Assembly: GCA_964561475.1 (NCBI GenBank)
Contig: CAZLPU010000018.1
Span: forward strand, 5,929-69,928
DNA length: 64,000 nt
Source: CAYUYV01 sp964561475
Lineage (GTDB): Bacteria > Pseudomonadota > Alphaproteobacteria > JAJFIK01
Direction of reading: 5' to 3'
Positions 35,253 to 44,067 of the stretch are shown here, piece by piece. Both the position numbers and the translations under genes were made by a program. The notes below the pieces were generated by a model. That model was not told where the DNA came from. It was given only the letters and a program-made list of their open reading frames with translations, and searched no databases. Position 1 is the first letter of the stretch. Each line of letters opens with the position of its first letter.

Positions 35253-35945
35253 ATGGCTGATTATGTTGTCTATGGTGTGCCCCTCTCGCCCTTCGTGCGG
35301 AAGGTGCAGGTCTTCATGGCCCATACGGGCACTGATTATGACTTCGAGACTGTGAACATCATGTCCCTGCCGGACTGGTATGTGGAAATCAGCCCCGCCC
35401 GGCGGATCCCGGTATTGCGCGACAAAACCGTGGGTACGGAAGGCATTCCCGGCACCATCCCCGACTCCTCCGCCATCTGCCTTTATCTTGAAGGCAAGCT
35501 GAATGCGGGCCTTTACGGAACCTCCCCCTTCGAGGCCGGGCGCGTGGCCTGGTTCGAGGAATATGCGGACACAGCCATGGCAATGCCCTTCGGCATGGGC
35601 ATTTTCAGACCGATCCTGTTCCCCCGCTTTGCCGGCAAGGACTCCGATCTGGAAACCGCCAGAAAGACCTGGCGGGAACAGCTTCCGCCCCTCTTCGACT
35701 ATCTGGAAAAGTCCCTTGACGGAGGCGATTACTTTGTCGCCGGACAATACACCCTGGCGGACATCGCCGTGGCGGTCCAGATGGTTCAGATCGATCTGAT
35801 TGCCGGTCTTCCCGATGCGAACAAATGGCCGTCCCTCGTTAAGCACACCCAGACGATGAAAGAGCGGCCAGGCTTTGTTGAAAATCTGGCGGCTTGCTCC
35901 GCCATGATCAGCGGCATTCTGCCGGAGAAAGTCGACCTGACCTGA
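35253..35945 (+). CDS. Glutathione S-transferase
   Basis: This 230-residue GST has an N-terminal thioredoxin-like domain VVYGVPLSPFVRKVQVFMA, with Ser at the usual catalytic position of beta/theta-like enzymes. The cis-Pro motif is ARRIPVLRD, then PDSSAICLYLEGK, the Glu/Asp-Ser glutathione contact. The helical C-terminal domain includes the N-capping box QYTLADIAVAVQM. ATG at 35253 follows AAGGAAC. A strong terminator lies 30 bp after its stop. Substrate unknown. Confidence 0.92.
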   Translation: MADYVVYGVPLSPFVRKVQVFMAHTGTDYDFETVNIMSLPDWYVEISPARRIPVLRDKTVGTEGIPGTIPDSSAICLYLEGKLNAGLYGTSPFEAGRVAWFEEYADTAMAMPFGMGIFRPILFPRFAGKDSDLETARKTWREQLPPLFDYLEKSLDGGDYFVAGQYTLADIAVAVQMVQIDLIAGLPDANKWPSLVKHTQTMKERPGFVENLAACSAMISGILPEKVDLT

Positions 35946-35973
35946 CCAGAACAGGGGTTGCACCCCGTTTCGA

Positions 35974-36009
35974 CGGGCAAAGGCCGGGAGACCGCCTTTG
36001 CCCGTTTTT
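35974..36009 (+). terminator. Rho-independent terminator of the GST gene
   Basis: CGGGCAAAGGC at 35974-35984 pairs perfectly with GCCTTTGCCCG at 35994-36004 (11 bp, 9-base loop) and is followed by TTTTT. It lies 29 bp after the GST stop codon. Confidence 0.9.
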
Positions 36010-36045
36010 CGTTCTACGGCTTGCCTTCCCGTTCGGTCCCGCGCC

Positions 36046-37293
36046 TCACAAGGCCTTGAGATTGTCATCGGAATTGCGGTCGATAAGCTTGTTGTAGGGG
36101 TCGATGCCCACAACAGCCGGGCGCCGATCCACGGTCACCGTCACGGTCTGGGTGCGTGAAACGATCGGGCGGCGTTCCAGGAAGAGGACATGATCATCGC
36201 CTTCGTTCACCGTGTCGGGATGAGCCGTAAACAGACCGATATCGATGGGCATGTCCAGATCCAGCGGTGTTTCCCGCCCGACGCCATCCGCCTCCACCTT
36301 CGCCGCATCGATGGTGAGTGTGACATCGAACCGGCCATCAGCACGCTCCTCGACGGACGTGTCGCTCACCTTGAGATCCCACAGGACAATCCGTTCAAAC
36401 AGGTCACGGATCAGTTCCTCGTGCTCCGGCCCCGCTTCTTCCCGCAGCAGACGGAGGAAATCGAGAGTGGTGGCGAAGGGCCGGCTGGAATACCCCCGCA
36501 GACCCACGAGACGGGACAGGGCCGTATTGACCACATCCTCCCCCACATAATCCTTGAGGGCATACATGGCCACGGCGCCCTTGCGATAATGGATATAGGG
36601 CTGGTTCTCGACCCGGTAGAGGGGCAGCTCTTCAATCTGTTCCCCGCCCCGGGAGCGCAGATAATTGTCCAGTTCGTATTTCAGGAATCGGCGCATGACA
36701 TGGGGTCCGGCCTGTTTTTCCATCACCATGAGCGCCGAGTACTGGGCAAAGGCCTCGATCAGCATGGTGCCCCCCTGGACATTGGCCGAAAGCACCTGAT
36801 GGGCCCACCATTGGTGGGCCACCTCATGGGCCGTCACATAGGTGATGATGTCGATATCATCCGGATCCCGTACATCCGCGATGAAGCCGATACCTTCCGA
36901 GTACGGCACGGTGTTGGGGAAAGCCTGGGCAAAGCTGGCATAGTCCGGAAATTCCAGGATCCGCATCTGCCGGAACTGGTAGGGGCTAAAGGCCTTGGTG
37001 AAATAGTCCAGGCTCAGTTTCATGCCATCCAGCATACGCTGCACGTTCATCCCCGTGGGAATGGTGAGGTTCACATCATTTAGAGCGGCGGGCGCAAAAT
37101 CACGATCACCTTCAAACAGGGTGGCCGCCGCTCTAGTTTTTTTTCGCTCACGGCGCGAGGCGCCTCCGCGAGGGCGGCGCAGTGGCGCCGGACCGCAGTC
37201 GCGGCCTTGAGCATGATGCGGATTAAACGCCTCATGCTCTAATGCCCTCACGCCATTGCCGTAGGTCTTGGTCAATCCCTGAATGGTCAGCAT
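36046..37293 (-). CDS. Chimeric ORF: ABC-ATPase N-terminus, repeat-derived segment, M1 metallopeptidase C-terminus
   Basis: The 415-codon frame is a mosaic. Residues 1-18 (MLTIQGLTKTYGNGVRAL) and 72-82 (NDVNLTIPTGM) are the contiguous start of an ABC-2 exporter ATPase. Residues 19-71 are encoded by an inserted 159-bp palindromic element. From residue 83 (NVQRMLDGMKLSLDYFTKAF) it is the C-terminal part of an M1 aminopeptidase with the zinc motif HEVAHQWWAH and the downstream Glu in MLIEAFAQYS. Walker A and everything up to the middle of the peptidase is missing. In such operons an ATPase gene precedes a permease-M1 fusion gene, so one deletion explains the join. The frame remains open, but function is doubtful. 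Confidence 0.8.
   Translation of the reverse strand: MLTIQGLTKTYGNGVRALEHEAFNPHHAQGRDCGPAPLRRPRGGASRRERKKTRAAATLFEGDRDFAPAALNDVNLTIPTGMNVQRMLDGMKLSLDYFTKAFSPYQFRQMRILEFPDYASFAQAFPNTVPYSEGIGFIADVRDPDDIDIITYVTAHEVAHQWWAHQVLSANVQGGTMLIEAFAQYSALMVMEKQAGPHVMRRFLKYELDNYLRSRGGEQIEELPLYRVENQPYIHYRKGAVAMYALKDYVGEDVVNTALSRLVGLRGYSSRPFATTLDFLRLLREEAGPEHEELIRDLFERIVLWDLKVSDTSVEERADGRFDVTLTIDAAKVEADGVGRETPLDLDMPIDIGLFTAHPDTVNEGDDHVLFLERRPIVSRTQTVTVTVDRRPAVVGIDPYNKLIDRNSDDNLKAL
37081..37239. mobile_element. 159-bp palindromic element inserted at a TA within the chimeric ORF
   Basis: The element starts and ends with inverted TAGAGC/GCTCTA-type ends and is flanked by TA on both sides; removing 159 bp restores the ABC-ATPase reading (GVRAL-NDV). 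It has three modules. Module 1 is an inverted repeat TAGAGCGGCG...CGCCGCTCTA at about 37081-37135. Module 2 is a GC-rich three-hairpin module at 37145-37207. Module 3 is GAGCATGATG...CATGCTC at 37209-37239. The GC-rich module recurs twice at the right end of the window. It is likely a MITE or REP-like non-autonomous element; the length, a multiple of three, keeps the frame open. Confidence 0.8.
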
Positions 37294-37510
37294 GCCCTCA
37301 AGGCCTGCCTGGCGGGCTCCCCTGTTCTGGGGGTCCCCCTAAACGTGCAACATTCATTGATTGACTGCGGGGGGACCCGATTTGTCGCAACCCCCTCAGC
37401 TTGACCACAGTCCCGCCCCTCTTCCATCAAAATCCGGAGCGGTGTTTGAGGCGCAAAAGCGTTCCATGGTCTCCGGTTTGTTCCCTCAGCGGATCCGGAG
37501 ACCGCGGCGA

Positions 37511-39769
37511 TCAGAACCGGGTGAAACCATAGAGCAGCAGGGCCAGGGCCAGGCTGATGCCCGCCAGGCCGGTGAGCAGGAAACCGATGACACTGCCCAC
37601 GGCCTGGGGTTTCTCCTTATCCCGGCTGGCGACCAGGGTGAGCATGATCGTCAGCACGCCAAAGACCCCGGCGGCAAGCCCGGCCCAGGTGAACCATTCC
37701 ACCCAATAGAAGGCTCCCAGCAGGGGCATGCTTTCGATCGCCTCAAAGCTCAGATAATAGCCGACACCGATGCCGAACAGCGCGCCACTGCCACTCACGG
37801 CAGTCAGCCAGGCAATGATCCGTGCACCACCGGTGGGGTTGGCATCCTCTCCGTCGATCAGCCGCCCGATGGGGGCGAATGTCAGAACCAGGGCGCTCAG
37901 GATCAGGATGACCGCACTGAAGGCCAGCATCCCGCCGGGCACTGCAACGGACCGGGGTTCCTCCAGGAAGGAGGCCGCCAATGCCGGCAATGCACCGTTC
38001 ACATAGAGCGGACCAGTGAAGTCCGGACGGTCCCGCCCATCGGCGCAGCTCGTGTCCACGGGCACCGTCGGATTGTCGAAAAACGCCGTGAGCAGATCAC
38101 CGGCACACTCCACGGAGCGGGTCGGTCCGTGGCCCGCATAGGGGAACACGATGACCGAGCCGGTGTTCAGGTTGGCAAAGCCCGGTGCGATTTCCTCGGC
38201 GAACTCGGGCGGGGTGATCGGGTCCATATCCCCGTTGGCAATCAGGGCCGGCACGTCCGTGGAGATGGGACGATAATCCGCGTCAGGCCGAGGCGGGATC
38301 CCGGCGGCCGCGCATTCATCGCTCAAGTTCCGGAAGGTATCGGCACCGGGCATGCGCAAGGACAGTTTCGGATAATCCACCTGATCCTGGCGCACGGCCT
38401 CGCCATAGGCCATGGCCCAACCGTCCCGGCACAGAAGAGCAGCCTGCATTCCGGGGCTGGAGCTGGCGGAATAGCCACCGCTCGCGGTGAGGATCCGGAA
38501 CCGCTCATAGTCACGGGTCTCAACAATATCCGCCAGGGCACTGATGAAAGCAGGCATGGCCGGATAGTGATCCTGCTCATACAGCATCAGGAAAGGCAGC
38601 CCACCAACCAGTTCGGCAAAGTACCAGGCGCTCCCCTTGGGAAACAGCTCCGTATCCACCGCCTGTACGACGATGGGATCGGCATTGACCGCGACCAGGG
38701 CGTCCCGGAGGCGTTCGACGAAATTGGGGAAGTTCGCGGCGCACTGATCATCCCGCCCGCAGGCTCCGGCGAGTTTCTCCAGAACCTGGCTGTAGCTGCG
38801 GGACGATCTCAGAAACTCCGTATTGAAATCCCGGTCCAGGGGCACGATTGCGTCCAGCACGATCGACCGGATCCCGCCTTCGTCTTCCTTCAGATAGGCC
38901 TGGCCCAGATAGGATCCGTAGGAAATGCCCCAGATATTCCATTGGAATTCGAAGGTGGGATCATTGCGGTTCGCCCGCTCCCGGCGCTCGAGGGCAAGCC
39001 GCAGGGAACGCACATCCCGGGCATTCTCAATGGTGGAATACCCATTCAAATCCACGCCCTTGGCGCTGGCGGCTTCCAGGCAGGCCTTCATTTGAGCGAT
39101 AAAGGCCGGCCCCCGCTCTTCCACGGTCTCGACATTGCTGACCATAGGGTTGCGGGCGCCAACAAAGGGACAGAAGTCCCCGGAAAAGCCGATGCCACGC
39201 TGCTCGAGAAGATAAAGCGCCCGGTGTTTGAGGACGCCGTGGTCTTTCAGACGGCGGACATAGGGATCCACTTTCACGCTGGGTCCGCCGGTCAGATACA
39301 GCACCGGGTCTTCCCGGACCGCAGACTGATTATCGTCTTCCGGTGTGGCCTCGATCTTCACCACATGCAGTTCGATCATCCGGGACGCCGGATCTTCCCG
39401 GTTTTCCGGAACCCTCAGCAGGCTGCAGGAAATCTCCCCCGGCTTATAGTCGATGGTCTCGTTGAAGGGGCAGACAATGTTCGTAAGCGTGAGCGGGTCC
39501 CGGGCATACAGATCATTGGCCGGGTCAAGGGCGAGAGCCGGCTCGCCGGTACCGGTTTCCCCCGAGCCCGGATCGCCCGCCTCTGGATCATCAGCCTCCT
39601 CCTCGTCGAGAAGCTCCAGGGCGGGCTCGTCTTGCGCGGTCTGTTGCAGGGCCGCCATGCCGGGCAGGGGCACCGGCGCCCGCTCCTGCTGGGGCCAGTA
39701 GAGGTAGCCCAGAAAGGTGAGACCGGCCAGAATGAACGCAGCCAAGAGCGCCCTGATGAAAGCAAGCAT
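37511..39769 (-). CDS. Membrane-anchored alpha/beta hydrolase, tripeptidyl aminopeptidase/proline iminopeptidase-like
   Basis: This 752-residue protein has an N-terminal membrane anchor (FIRALLAAFILAGLTFLGYLYW) and an acidic linker. The large alpha/beta-hydrolase domain carries an oxyanion region VLYLTGGPSVKVDP, nucleophile elbow WGISYGSYLG (Ser in GISYG), acid NGDMDPITPP and His in YAGHGPTRS. This is the S33/TAP pattern, with a TAP-like C-terminal lid. Four further membrane helices follow (AFSAVILILSALVLTFAP to LTGLAGISLALALLLYGF). The catalytic domain thus probably faces the periplasm, tethered at both ends. Oligopeptide substrate is inferred from family only. Gene stands alone. Confidence 0.85.
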   Translation of the reverse strand: MLAFIRALLAAFILAGLTFLGYLYWPQQERAPVPLPGMAALQQTAQDEPALELLDEEEADDPEAGDPGSGETGTGEPALALDPANDLYARDPLTLTNIVCPFNETIDYKPGEISCSLLRVPENREDPASRMIELHVVKIEATPEDDNQSAVREDPVLYLTGGPSVKVDPYVRRLKDHGVLKHRALYLLEQRGIGFSGDFCPFVGARNPMVSNVETVEERGPAFIAQMKACLEAASAKGVDLNGYSTIENARDVRSLRLALERRERANRNDPTFEFQWNIWGISYGSYLGQAYLKEDEGGIRSIVLDAIVPLDRDFNTEFLRSSRSYSQVLEKLAGACGRDDQCAANFPNFVERLRDALVAVNADPIVVQAVDTELFPKGSAWYFAELVGGLPFLMLYEQDHYPAMPAFISALADIVETRDYERFRILTASGGYSASSSPGMQAALLCRDGWAMAYGEAVRQDQVDYPKLSLRMPGADTFRNLSDECAAAGIPPRPDADYRPISTDVPALIANGDMDPITPPEFAEEIAPGFANLNTGSVIVFPYAGHGPTRSVECAGDLLTAFFDNPTVPVDTSCADGRDRPDFTGPLYVNGALPALAASFLEEPRSVAVPGGMLAFSAVILILSALVLTFAPIGRLIDGEDANPTGGARIIAWLTAVSGSGALFGIGVGYYLSFEAIESMPLLGAFYWVEWFTWAGLAAGVFGVLTIMLTLVASRDKEKPQAVGSVIGFLLTGLAGISLALALLLYGFTRF

Positions 39770-39954
39770 AGCGAGTATCTCCCGGGGAACCGACGCAAAT
39801 TTGGAAAAACGCCAATAGTATAGCGGATTGGCCCGGATGACGCGAATACTCCCATTCGGTTCTTGCCCCCGGTCACCGGGAGGGGTCGACGGTGCCCTGT
39901 TGGAGACCTAAGCTCAGGGCTCGCGGGCGTCGACCGGCCAGGAAAGGTGTTGAA

Positions 39955-40824
39955 ATGGAGCCGCAATCCCAAGGCACACGGGCCGCAGCGATCCTCCGCT
40001 TCGTTCTGTTCTGGGGACTGGTGGCCCTGGCGGTCTACTGGGTCCTCCGCCCGGGACTGAATGATGTGTTCGAAACCGAGGCCTATGCCTTTCCCCTCGA
40101 ACTGCGGCCCCCCGAACTGCGGCCCCTCGAATTGCCTGGGGCGCAGCCAACCGTCCGGATTTCCGGGCGCGCCTTCGCGGAGAGCCTTGGGGCAAATCTT
40201 TCGGCCATTGGCGTTGCGGTGGAGGGAGAGGATGCGGTCCTGACCCTCTCCGAGCCGAGCCCCACCCGGTTTGGCATCATCCGCTTGACGGGCCTGCCCG
40301 TGACCGAGGCCTCAAATTTCATCTTCACCCTGGATGTGGCACCGGTCTCCGCCGATGGCGGTGTCATCCAGAAATACCACGATCTGCGTACGGATTTCCG
40401 GGCTCTGGTCCTGGGGCGCAATGGTGATGTCTGGATGGAAACCCGCTACCGGGAAATCGGCGACACGGACATGTGGCACCGCTCCTCCCACCGCCGCTCA
40501 GGCCCTGACCTGGGGATCGCCGGGGAAAATCCCGGCGCGTCCCTGGCGGTGTGGAATCGCAACGGCACGGCGGGCTTTTATGTCAACGGTGCGCTTTACC
40601 ACAGCTTCCGGCATATGCCTTTGGCGCCGGTGCCGGACGACCCCGGCGCCATCGGGATCTATATCGAAGGCGGCGCAGAGATCCGCATCAAGAGCATTTC
40701 CGTGTTTGATTTGGGCCGCGATGAGACAGACCCCTCCGCCCATATTTCAGTGTCTGACACGCGCGCCCCAACCGACTTGTCCCTCACCCTCGAGTTTGTC
40801 GAATTCGACACCGGCGAGAGGTGA
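39955..40824 (+). CDS. Single-pass membrane protein, unknown function
   Basis: This 289-residue protein has one N-terminal membrane helix (ILRFVLFWGLVALAVYWVL) and a soluble extracytoplasmic part. A short Pro/Glu/Leu repeat (LRPPELRPLELP) follows the helix. The rest looks like a concanavalin/LamG-type beta-sandwich (FIFTLDVAPVSADGG, YHDLRTDFRALVLG, FYVNGALYHSFRHM, PGAIGIYIEGGAEIRIKS), an impression rather than a firm assignment. ATG 39955 follows AGGAAAGG. It is convergent with the aap operon and divergent from the TAP-like gene. Confidence 0.65.
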   Translation: MEPQSQGTRAAAILRFVLFWGLVALAVYWVLRPGLNDVFETEAYAFPLELRPPELRPLELPGAQPTVRISGRAFAESLGANLSAIGVAVEGEDAVLTLSEPSPTRFGIIRLTGLPVTEASNFIFTLDVAPVSADGGVIQKYHDLRTDFRALVLGRNGDVWMETRYREIGDTDMWHRSSHRRSGPDLGIAGENPGASLAVWNRNGTAGFYVNGALYHSFRHMPLAPVPDDPGAIGIYIEGGAEIRIKSISVFDLGRDETDPSAHISVSDTRAPTDLSLTLEFVEFDTGER

Positions 40825-40871
40825 TCTGGTGCATGGGCAGGTTCAAGCGGACCGATTCAGGTCCGTGAGTT

Positions 40872-41705
40872 TCAATTCCCAAGGATCTGGCTGAGGAAGA
40901 GTTTGGTGCGCTCGTGTTCGGGGGCCTTGAAGAAGGTCTCCGGCGGGGCGGTCTCAATGATTTCGCCTCCATCCATGAAGACAATCCGGTCGGCCACCTG
41001 CCCGGCAAAGCCCATTTCGTGGGTCACCACCACCATGGTCATACCGGTGCCCGCAAGGTCGATCATGACATCGAGCACCTCACGGATCATTTCCGGATCG
41101 AGCGCCGAGGTGGGCTCATCGAACAGCATCACCCGGGGTTCCATGCACAGGGCCCGGGCAATGGCCACCCGCTGCTGCTGACCGCCCGAAAGCTGGCCCG
41201 GAAATTTTTCCGCCTGTTCCGGAATATACACCCGCTCCAGATAGGCCATGGCCCGCGCGGCCGCATCCTTGCGGCTCAGGCCCAGAACATGCATGGGCGA
41301 GAGGGTGCAGTTTTCCAGAACGCTCAGATGGGGGAAGAGATTGAAGTTCTGGAACACCATGCCCACGTCCCGGCGCACGGCGCGGATCCGGGCCGGACTG
41401 TCGGTGACTTCCACACCCTCGACGCTGATCCGTCCCCGTTCAAAGGATTCAAGCCGGTTGATACACCGGATCAGGGTGGATTTGCCGGACCCGGACGGCC
41501 CGCAGACCACGATCCGTTCCCCCCGGTCCACGGTCAGGTCGATGGCCTTGAGGGCGTGGAACCTGCCGAACCATTTGTGCACCCCCTCAATCTCGATCAT
41601 GGGTCGGCCCTGCCTTGGATCCTGGACTTGAGCCCCGCCTTGCACCATTGCGTTATCCGATCCCGTTTTTGTCATGGACACGCCCTTCCCTTTCACCGGC
41701 CCCAT
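40872..41705 (-). CDS. aapP: Amino-acid ABC transporter ATP-binding protein AapP
   Basis: This 277-residue ATPase of the polar amino-acid family energises the AapQM permease. It shows HKWFGRFHALKAIDLTV, Walker A GPSGSGKST, Q-loop VFQNFNLFPHL, signature LSGGQQQR, Walker B VMLFDEPTSALD and the H-loop VTHEM. The N-terminal 35 residues precede the domain; ATG at 41705 overlaps the aapM stop by one base (TGATG), and a GTG one codon upstream is possible. Last gene of the operon. Confidence 0.94.
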   Translation of the reverse strand: MGPVKGKGVSMTKTGSDNAMVQGGAQVQDPRQGRPMIEIEGVHKWFGRFHALKAIDLTVDRGERIVVCGPSGSGKSTLIRCINRLESFERGRISVEGVEVTDSPARIRAVRRDVGMVFQNFNLFPHLSVLENCTLSPMHVLGLSRKDAAARAMAYLERVYIPEQAEKFPGQLSGGQQQRVAIARALCMEPRVMLFDEPTSALDPEMIREVLDVMIDLAGTGMTMVVVTHEMGFAGQVADRIVFMDGGEIIETAPPETFFKAPEHERTKLFLSQILGN

Positions 41706-42862
41706 CACCGCAGTTCACTTTGGGCGAGCCGCTTCTCAAGCCAGAGGGAATAGCGGGACATGGCGTAACAGAAGACCCAGAACACAAGCGCCACGAAAGC
41801 ATAGACTTCGAATTTCCGGCCGAGCCAGTCCTGGTTGGTCAGGGTCTGTTCGCCGATGCCGACCAGATCCAGAAGACCGATGGCATAGAAGACGAGGCTT
41901 GTGTCCTTGAACAGACCGATGAAGGTGTTGACGATGCCCGGGATCGAAACCTTCAGGGCCTGGGGCAGCACAATGAACCCGGTCACCTGCCAGTAGCCGA
42001 GCCCCAGGGCGCGGGCCGCCTCCGCCTGCCCCCGGCCCACCGCCTGAAGCCCGCCCCGGATCACCTCCGCCATATAGGCCGACGCAAACAGGGAAATGAC
42101 GATCAGGGCCCTGGTGAGTTTACTCAAGGACAGGTCCTCCGGCAGGAACAGAGGCAGCATCACCGAGGCGAAAAACAGGAGGGTGATCAACGGCACCCCC
42201 CGCACCAGTTCAATGAAACCGGTGCACAGCATCCGGATCACCGGCAGGTCGGACGCGCGCCCAAGGGCCAGAAGGATGCCGAGGGGCAGGGAGAACAGAA
42301 TGCCGGTGAACCCGATGATCAGGGTCAAAAGCAATCCGCCCCACATGCTGTCAGGGACCGGCGTCAACCCCAGGCCCCCGGCAATGAGCCAGTAGGCGAG
42401 AAGAGGATAGACGGCTGAGAAGGCCAGCAGGAGGCGGCGGGCGGGCAGCTCCCAGAACAGAAGGGGCGCCAGGGCCAGGGGCAGAAGAAGTGCCGTGAGC
42501 AGAAGCCGCCAGCTTTCTTCATCCGGGTAGAAACTGTACAGAAACAGCCGCCAGCGTTCCCCGATCACCGCCCAGCAGGCACCATCCGTCTCGCAACCGA
42601 GCCGGTTCTCAGCCACAAAGTCCGCATCGAACCAGGCCCATTGGAGAAATCCCGAGGCGATCCAGACAATCAGGATCAGGAGGGACGCGGTGACGAAACT
42701 GTTCACCGGAGCCGCCACAATGGCCCGCCACGCCTGCGCGGGCAGCCCCGCCGTCTCCCGGGGCGGCGGCAGATCCGGGAACCGGCCCGGATCATGGCGG
42801 GCGCGGCTGTAGACGTCGTCGTCAGCCGCGCCGGACCTGATTGCTGAGGATATGCCGCCCAT
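41705..42862 (-). CDS. aapM: Amino-acid ABC transporter permease AapM
   Basis: This 385-residue inner-membrane protein has roughly eight to nine helices and the HisM-type permease domain near the C-terminus. GFIELVRGVPLITLLFFAS and the EAA loop EAARALGLGYWQVTGFIVLPQA are diagnostic. The long N-terminal extension with an extra periplasmic part is typical of AapM. It forms the channel with AapQ. The start lies four bases after the aapQ stop and its stop overlaps aapP. Confidence 0.94.
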   Translation of the reverse strand: MGGISSAIRSGAADDDVYSRARHDPGRFPDLPPPRETAGLPAQAWRAIVAAPVNSFVTASLLILIVWIASGFLQWAWFDADFVAENRLGCETDGACWAVIGERWRLFLYSFYPDEESWRLLLTALLLPLALAPLLFWELPARRLLLAFSAVYPLLAYWLIAGGLGLTPVPDSMWGGLLLTLIIGFTGILFSLPLGILLALGRASDLPVIRMLCTGFIELVRGVPLITLLFFASVMLPLFLPEDLSLSKLTRALIVISLFASAYMAEVIRGGLQAVGRGQAEAARALGLGYWQVTGFIVLPQALKVSIPGIVNTFIGLFKDTSLVFYAIGLLDLVGIGEQTLTNQDWLGRKFEVYAFVALVFWVFCYAMSRYSLWLEKRLAQSELR

Positions 42863-42866
42863 GGTC

Positions 42867-44063
42867 TCAGCGCTCCTTCAACCGGATCGCCCGGTTATAG
42901 AGGTTCATCGCCAGGGCGATCAGAAGGCTGATGGTGAGATAGAACAGCATGGCCAGAAATATGGTCTCGATGGCCTGCCCGGTCTGGTTCAGGGTGGTGC
43001 CGCCAAAGGTGTTCATCAGATCAGGATAGCCGATCACGACGCCCAGGGAGGAATTCTTGGTGAGGTTGAGGTACTGACTGGTCAGGGGCGGGATGATTAC
43101 GCGCAGGGCCTGGGGCAGGACCACAAGACCCGTGACCTTGCCCGGCGGCAGACCCAGGGCCTCAGCCGCCTCCCGCTGACCCCGGTCCACGGCCTGAATC
43201 CCGGCCCGGACGATCTCGGCAATGAAAGCGGCGGCGTAGAAGGTAAGAGCCGCCAGAAGGGCCAGGAAGGCAGGCACAATGGTGATGCCGCCTTGAAAAT
43301 TGAACCGTCCCGCCTGGGGCACTTCCCAGGCCAGGGGCGCACCGAGAAGCAGGAACACCGCTATGGGCAGACCCAAGACAAGACCGGCCTGTCCAAGGGC
43401 CATCCGTATCCGGAGAGCAGTGCCCGCGGTGCGGGGCATAAGGGTGCGCAGCCACAGGGCACCGGCAATGCCCAGGGCCAGTGCCAGCCAGACCCAGCCA
43501 AATCCCTCACCGAACAGGGGCCGGGGCAGTTCAAGGCCCCGATTGTTCAGAAAGATCACATCCCCAAGGCTGATACTGCCAGCCCGCACCGTGGGCAGAG
43601 CCTGGAACAGCGCATACCAGACCAGGATTTGCAGCACCAGGGGCACATTGCGGATCAGCTCCACATAGCCAGCCACCAGCCTGGACGCGAGCCAGTTGGG
43701 CGACAGGCGGACGATACCCAGGATCACCCCCAGAACCGTGGCCAGGACCACACCCAGGACCGATACGAGCAGGGTGTTCAGGACCCCGATGAGAAAGACA
43801 CGGCCATGGGTGTCGCCGAACTCGTAATCGATCAGGGTAAAGGCGATGTCATAATTGGCGGGATCGGAGAGGAAACCGAACCCGCTGGCAATCCCCCTCG
43901 CCTCCAGATTGGACACCGCATTGGTGGCCAGGATAGCCAGACCCGCCATCACCAGAGCCAGAACCAGGGCCTGCACCGTCAGGTTCCACCAGGAGCCCGC
44001 GGAAAGCCGCCACCAGGGCCGGTCTCCGGGAGGGCTCCCGGAAGGAGACTGGGAAAGGGCCAT
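42867..44063 (-). CDS. aapQ: Amino-acid ABC transporter permease AapQ
   Basis: This 398-residue permease has the general L-amino-acid pattern: VLNTLLVSVLGVVLATVLGV, GYVELIRNVPLVLQILVWY, a large periplasmic loop in the middle and the EAA loop EAAEALGLPPGKVTGLVVLPQA. ATG at 44063 (GAGGTG upstream) begins just after the aapJ stop at 44068; the reading frame to 44105 overlaps aapJ and is not needed. Pairs with AapM. Confidence 0.94.
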   Translation of the reverse strand: MALSQSPSGSPPGDRPWWRLSAGSWWNLTVQALVLALVMAGLAILATNAVSNLEARGIASGFGFLSDPANYDIAFTLIDYEFGDTHGRVFLIGVLNTLLVSVLGVVLATVLGVILGIVRLSPNWLASRLVAGYVELIRNVPLVLQILVWYALFQALPTVRAGSISLGDVIFLNNRGLELPRPLFGEGFGWVWLALALGIAGALWLRTLMPRTAGTALRIRMALGQAGLVLGLPIAVFLLLGAPLAWEVPQAGRFNFQGGITIVPAFLALLAALTFYAAAFIAEIVRAGIQAVDRGQREAAEALGLPPGKVTGLVVLPQALRVIIPPLTSQYLNLTKNSSLGVVIGYPDLMNTFGGTTLNQTGQAIETIFLAMLFYLTISLLIALAMNLYNRAIRLKER

Positions 44064-44067
44064 CACC

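Noticed and set aside
37361..39823. 820-codon open frame on the plus strand opposite the TAP-like hydrolase
   Set aside because: It is antisense to a gene with clear catalytic motifs, rich in His, Gly, Gln and Arg as GC-rich shadow frames are, and has no domain-like sequence.
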